The notes below the pieces were generated by a model. It worked only from the letters and a program-made list of their open reading frames with translations. It was not told the origin of the DNA and did not search any database. A program made the position numbers and the translations under genes. A DNA stretch of 64,000 nt from Streptomyces sp. NWU339. Its GTDB lineage: Bacteria > Actinomycetota > Actinomycetes > Streptomycetales > Streptomycetaceae. The stretch is from positions 1-64,000 of the forward strand of contig NZ_QFRK01000042.1 in assembly GCF_003143855.1 (NCBI RefSeq), written 5' to 3'. Below, in pieces: positions 60,236-64,000 of the stretch. How positions within the stretch are numbered: the first letter of the stretch is position 1; each line of letters opens with the position of its first letter.

Positions 60236-62317
60236 TCAGTTCACGGCCCGATACCTGCCGCCGGCCAGGGACAGCCTGCGCACCGCGCCGTCGAGGCCGA
60301 CCGCGATCAGACCGTCCTCGACCGGACGCAGTCCTGAGACGTAGGGCAGTTCCCAACGCCCCAGCGGACGGCCGTCATGGGCTCCGAGCAGCCGGATCCC
60401 GCCCTGGTCGGCGACGCACACGGCCGAACCGTCCACGAGGACGTCCAGGGCACACGGGGCCGCCCCGCCGAGCACCGACGTCGTCCACAGCGGGCGGCCG
60501 CCCCCGGCGTCCAGAGCGGTCACCGACCCTTCCGTGGTCACGACCACGACAGCCCCGCCGCATCCGACGGCGGCCAGGTGCACGGTGCCGCCGACCGGCG
60601 CGGTCCACAGGTGCTCTCCCGTCACCCGGTGGAGCGCGTACACCCTCCCGTCCGCCCCCGGTACGACGACGACCTCGTCGAGCGCCGTCACGCCGGCCGG
60701 GCCGGCGGCACTCAGGTGCACACTCCACAGCCGGCTCCCGTCGTCCATCCGGCGGCACACCACCTGGCCACGGTCGGTGCAGTAGACCGCCCTGCCGACG
60801 GCCACCACCGGCCGTCCCGTCACCGCTCCGGCGTTCTCGACGGCCCAACCGCGGTCCCCGGAGCGGAGGTCGAGGGCGTGCACGCGGGTCCCCTCGGCCA
60901 CGAAGAGCCGGTCCGGGTCGTCACCGAGGGCCCCGGACCAGCCGACCGCGTGGACCGCCGCGGTGTACCGGTGCCGTGCGTGCGCGGGGCCGGCCGCGGC
61001 CAGCCGGACATGGTGCACCGCTCCGTCGGCGGCGCCCAGGACCACCGCGTCCCGTGCCGGAACCAGTCCTCCTCGCACCGGTGCGCCGAGGTCCAGGCGC
61101 CACAGGGGCCGCCCGCTCCGGTACTCGACGCCGTAGAGAACCCCGCCGGCCGTGGCGATCAGCACCATGTCCCCCATCAGCCAGGGAGGAACGCGCAACC
61201 AGTCGTGGCAGTGCCACACCCATCGCTCACCGGCGGCGGGTGCGGGTACCGGGGCGGTGGCGGGTACCGTCGCGGGCGCGGGCACTGTCGGGGCGAGGCC
61301 GTGGTCCGCCCTGCTCCCGGGGCGCGACCGTACCCGCTCCCTCGTCCCGTCCGGTGCCCGCCCGCTCTCCCGTTCCCCCGCCTCCTCCCGTGCCAGGCGG
61401 TCGGCGCACGGCCCGATGAGGGAGCGCAGCGCGTCCAGGTGACGCCTGAACACACTCAGCGCCGCGGGCGGGTAGGGGATGCGGTCCGCGTCCGTCGCGC
61501 GGGCCAGCGCGGCGCGCACGTCGTCCATCGTCGGACGCTCGGTGTCGGTGAACCGGAGGCACGCGGTGACGATCTCACGCAGCGGACCGGCCTCCAGGCC
61601 GGTGATGTCCGGTGGCTCCGTCAGGGCCCGTAGCCGGATGTCGAACTGGTTGTGCCCGTTGTAGGGGGGATGTCCCGTGGCGGCGAACAGCAGGGTCGCG
61701 GCGAAGGCGAAGACGTCGGCGGGCCCCTGCGCGCGGCCGAGGCCGCTCGCCTGCTCGGGGGCGGCGTACTGGAAGCTGCCCATGGCGTCCGCGGTGACGG
61801 TCACGCAGGGTTTGGCGGCGAGCCGTACGAGGCTGAAGTCGATGATCCAGGGACGGGTCGCGGTGACGAGCACGTTGCTCGGTTTCAGGTCCCGGTGGTA
61901 GAGCCGGGAACCGTGCAGGCCGGCCAGGGTGCCCGCCAGACGGCGGCCGAGTACGAGCACCGTGTCCTCGGGCAGCGGGCCGGAGCCGTCGACCAGCTGT
62001 TGCAGTGAGGGGCCCGGGATGTACCGCGTGGCCAGCCAGGGGCGGCGGGCGTCCGGGTCGGCACCCAGGAGTTCGGGGATGCCCTCTCCCCCGGCCCGGT
62101 CGACGGCCTCGATCTCGCTGTGGAAGCGGGGTCTGAGCCGCTCGGACTCGGCGATGTCGGTGCGGATGAGTTTGACCGCGGCGAACCGCTCCCGCCCGCC
62201 CGGTTCCTCCCGGCCCAGGAACACCTCGCCGAATCCGCCCGCGCCGATCCGGGACAGCAGCCGGAACCTGCCCAGCTGCCTGGGGTCCTCACGCCTCAGT
62301 GTCTCCATCGAGGGCAC
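60236..62317 (-). CDS. Ser/Thr protein kinase fused to a PQQ-type beta-propeller
   Basis: This 693-residue protein has a Hanks-type kinase domain (about 18-270): glycine loop IGAGGFGEVFLG, VAIK-like Lys49 (AAVKLIR), HRDLKPSN (141-148) and the metal motif DFS (160-162) in place of DFG. A Pro/Ala-rich linker follows (about 320-365), then a C-terminal propeller (about 370-690) with repeated LWSVHL/ALDLRSGDRGW-type WD or PQQ blades. There is no transmembrane helix, so it is cytosolic. The GTG at 62317 follows GAGAGG. It would phosphorylate cluster partners. Confidence 0.88.
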   Translation of the reverse strand: MPSMETLRREDPRQLGRFRLLSRIGAGGFGEVFLGREEPGGRERFAAVKLIRTDIAESERLRPRFHSEIEAVDRAGGEGIPELLGADPDARRPWLATRYIPGPSLQQLVDGSGPLPEDTVLVLGRRLAGTLAGLHGSRLYHRDLKPSNVLVTATRPWIIDFSLVRLAAKPCVTVTADAMGSFQYAAPEQASGLGRAQGPADVFAFAATLLFAATGHPPYNGHNQFDIRLRALTEPPDITGLEAGPLREIVTACLRFTDTERPTMDDVRAALARATDADRIPYPPAALSVFRRHLDALRSLIGPCADRLAREEAGERESGRAPDGTRERVRSRPGSRADHGLAPTVPAPATVPATAPVPAPAAGERWVWHCHDWLRVPPWLMGDMVLIATAGGVLYGVEYRSGRPLWRLDLGAPVRGGLVPARDAVVLGAADGAVHHVRLAAAGPAHARHRYTAAVHAVGWSGALGDDPDRLFVAEGTRVHALDLRSGDRGWAVENAGAVTGRPVVAVGRAVYCTDRGQVVCRRMDDGSRLWSVHLSAAGPAGVTALDEVVVVPGADGRVYALHRVTGEHLWTAPVGGTVHLAAVGCGGAVVVVTTEGSVTALDAGGGRPLWTTSVLGGAAPCALDVLVDGSAVCVADQGGIRLLGAHDGRPLGRWELPYVSGLRPVEDGLIAVGLDGAVRRLSLAGGRYRAVN

Positions 62318-62320
62318 CGG

Positions 62321-63262
62321 TCAGACCTCTCCGTGTGTGTCGGCCCGGCGGCCCGGCCGGTCTCGTGGCCCGTCGTCGCAGGGGAACGGGGCGGGGGCGG
62401 TGCGCAGGGCGAGGGCGCGCAGCATGCCGTCGGTGCCCAGTTCCTGCTGCAGCAGCCGCAGCCGGGCCAGGTGGGTGCGGGCGGTCGGGGAGAGGGGCTC
62501 GGGCGGGATCCCCTCGTCCACGACACGCCGCCGTGGTGACGACGCCTTCGTGTAGCAGATCCAAGGCATGTCCTCAGTGGCGTCGGGGGCCCAGGTCGCC
62601 GCCGTCAGCGTGGCCCGGTAGCCGTAGGACAGCAGGGAGACGACGGCGTCGATGACACCGATCCGGTCGAGGGCGAACCGGTCGTCCGGGGCCCGCAGGG
62701 CGACCGGCGCCTCCAGTGCGACGGCGGCGGTGGCGGCCGTCCAGCCGAAGCCGGCCTTCTCCACCAGGCGCGTGGTCCGCTCGATGTGGTCGGCCTGCGC
62801 CGTGAGGAGCACGGGGGCCGACGCCTGCTCCTCGTCGGCCTCGGTGGGCAGCGGTACCGGCCGTACCGCGTTCCACAGGGAGACCAGTCCCAGCCCGTGC
62901 CGGGCCAGTTCCTCGTAGGGCAGCAGGAAGCACCGGGTGGTGGCGGACCGCCGGCCCGAGGAGTCCCAGGTCGCCTCCGCGAAGCTGTTCCAGTCCGTCA
63001 CGGAGACGGTGATCCACCTGCTCGCGGTGTCCTCCCCCGCGGCGCCGCAGACGCCGAAGGAGACCCAGGGGAGCACCTCGCCGGGGCGTCCCGCGGTGGA
63101 CCAGGGCGGCGGGGTGCCGAACAGCGTGGCTCTGATGACCCGTTCGAACCACGGCACGGCCGAGGGGCCGTCGCTGCACCGCAGGACGCGGTAGTCGCTG
63201 CTGTCTCCCGGCGATTTCGACAGCACCGCCCAGCGCGCGCGCAGACGGAGAGTGGGAGTCAT
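62321..63262 (-). CDS. GAP1-N2-like protein, short form
   Basis: This 313-residue protein parallels the first ~300 residues of the 967-residue protein: RARWAVLSKSPGDSSDYRVL, VLPWVSFGVCGA and RCFLLPYEELARHGLGLVSL occur in the same order. It lacks the middle and C-terminal parts. It starts 1 bp after the second GTPase stop and ends 3 bp before the kinase GTG. The basic partner is probably that GTPase. Confidence 0.7.
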   Translation of the reverse strand: MTPTLRLRARWAVLSKSPGDSSDYRVLRCSDGPSAVPWFERVIRATLFGTPPPWSTAGRPGEVLPWVSFGVCGAAGEDTASRWITVSVTDWNSFAEATWDSSGRRSATTRCFLLPYEELARHGLGLVSLWNAVRPVPLPTEADEEQASAPVLLTAQADHIERTTRLVEKAGFGWTAATAAVALEAPVALRAPDDRFALDRIGVIDAVVSLLSYGYRATLTAATWAPDATEDMPWICYTKASSPRRRVVDEGIPPEPLSPTARTHLARLRLLQQELGTDGMLRALALRTAPAPFPCDDGPRDRPGRRADTHGEV

Positions 63263-63263
63263 G

Positions 63264-64000
63264 TCAGTTCCCTCCCGAGGCGCGCCCCAGGGCGATCAGC
63301 GGTTCCAGCACGTTGACCGGCCGGGCGGGGCCGCGCAGCGCGGGCAGGCCGTGTTCGTCGTGGGTCTGGTTCGAGCAGTCGTCCAGGTTGAGCGTGCCGC
63401 CGCGGGTGCGGTGGAAGCCGATCGCCGACACCGCGTACCAGAGCACGTGGTCCGGGAGGAAGTACGCCTTCGTCAGCGCCCGCGCCCGCGCCACATAGGC
63501 GGAACGGTCTGCCAGCCAGCCGATGTAGCCCTCCGCGTCGACGGCGGGTACGCACGGGTCTCCCTGCGCGTTCTGACCGACCCAGTTGCCGCGCCGGGCG
63601 CCCTGGAAGACGGAGGGCTCGTCGAACTTCGTGACGCAGAAGGCGACGCGGTGCGGCAGGCGTCCCCGCACCAGCCGGCCCTGTTCGTGGAACTCCTGCA
63701 GCAGTCGCTCCAGGTGGGGGGCGAGGAACTCGGCCTGGGGACCGCTGCCGGTGGGGTCGACCAGGATCACCAGATGCCCGGCGCGGCCCAGGTGCGCGTC
63801 GAGGATGTGGTTGTCGCCGTAGTTCTCCCGTTGGTACTCGTGGCCGCCGACGTCGCAGAAGTCCAGTGCGAAGTCGATCCGCTCCGGCCGCCGCCGGCCG
63901 GTGAGTTCGGCACGAAAGACGTACGAGAACGAACTCGGGCCCAGCGTCGCCTGGGGGAACTGGCGCGCCACCGCCAGGGCGTAGGTCTGCTGCACGAGGA
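63264..64000 (-). CDS. Second P-loop GTPase-like protein, 5' end outside window
   Basis: About 245 codons are visible. A G3-like DFCDVGGHEYQREN and a G4-like VAFCVTKFDEP precede a C-terminal NVLEPLIALGRASGGN that mirrors the VMDPLVALLLGM end of the first GTPase. The Walker A motif must lie beyond 64000. The gene is followed after 1 bp by the short GAP1-like gene, giving a second GTPase-partner pair in the same cluster. Confidence 0.75.
   Translation of the reverse strand, partial: LVQQTYALAVARQFPQATLGPSSFSYVFRAELTGRRRPERIDFALDFCDVGGHEYQRENYGDNHILDAHLGRAGHLVILVDPTGSGPQAEFLAPHLERLLQEFHEQGRLVRGRLPHRVAFCVTKFDEPSVFQGARRGNWVGQNAQGDPCVPAVDAEGYIGWLADRSAYVARARALTKAYFLPDHVLWYAVSAIGFHRTRGGTLNLDDCSNQTHDEHGLPALRGPARPVNVLEPLIALGRASGGN

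Overview
The window is high-GC chromosomal DNA from a Streptomyces species. The evidence is the strong third-position GC bias, the many GTG starts, a complete whiE-type spore-pigment cluster, a 481-residue Gap-type GAPDH, a GlcP-type glucose permease and a short second Rho followed by a D,D-carboxypeptidase. Several neighbours (gap, the short rho, the carboxypeptidase) recall the right part of the S. coelicolor chromosome, but that comparison is from memory. I see no tRNA, rRNA or CRISPR array.

Layout. 1-9000 is a decayed accessory island. It holds a tyrosine integrase and a WYL regulator whose stop/start junction lies inside a perfect palindrome, an alpha/beta hydrolase, a truncated winged-helix gene, a HEPN RNase-like gene with a frameshift, a DUF3825 gene with a broken 5' end, and an IS3-family element (7184-8451) with a doubly frameshifted transposase that truncates a gene on each side. 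9127-11197 is a PTS-type dihydroxyacetone kinase operon, dhaKLM. 11224-27989 carries secreted and metabolic genes: GH75 chitosanase, an FN3 lipoprotein, a surface protein, fadH-padR behind a 24-bp palindrome, a PAS/GAF/SpoIIE phosphatase, a PrmC-like methyltransferase, a sulfite-oxidase-like enzyme with its flavoprotein partner, a sugar acetyl esterase, a beta-helix protein, a multicopper oxidase and a methyltransferase. 28042-35597 contains the short Rho with a pyrimidine-rich leader, the carboxypeptidase, a FadR-type regulator with asparaginase, a fatty-acid desaturase and a double FluC/DUF190 fluoride-exporter operon.

35767-36608 is a deletion scar of a galactan or lacto-type sugar locus: fragments of a secreted glycosidase, a GH42 beta-galactosidase and a LacI regulator sit side by side. 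A MarR regulator, glcP, an NCS1 permease, a TnpB remnant, an SseB-domain protein and gap follow. 44665-51924 is the whiE type II PKS cluster: a divergent hydroxylase, then ORFs I-VII for the SchA/CurD-like protein, cupin, KS-alpha, KS-beta, ACP, aromatase/cyclase and TcmI-like cyclase.

52105-64000 is one long minus-strand cluster that I regard as the most unusual part. It has two GTPase-like P-loop proteins, each followed by a protein with a related N-terminal domain (GAP1-like, 'GTPase-associated'), a Ser/Thr kinase fused to a PQQ-type beta-propeller with DFS in place of DFG, a zinc-ribbon protein with a degenerate vWA-like domain, and a secreted or anchored vWA protein. Short overlaps (ATGA, GTGA, 8 nt) couple most of the genes. 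It resembles predicted NTPase-dependent conflict or signalling systems of multicellular bacteria. The cluster runs off the right edge.
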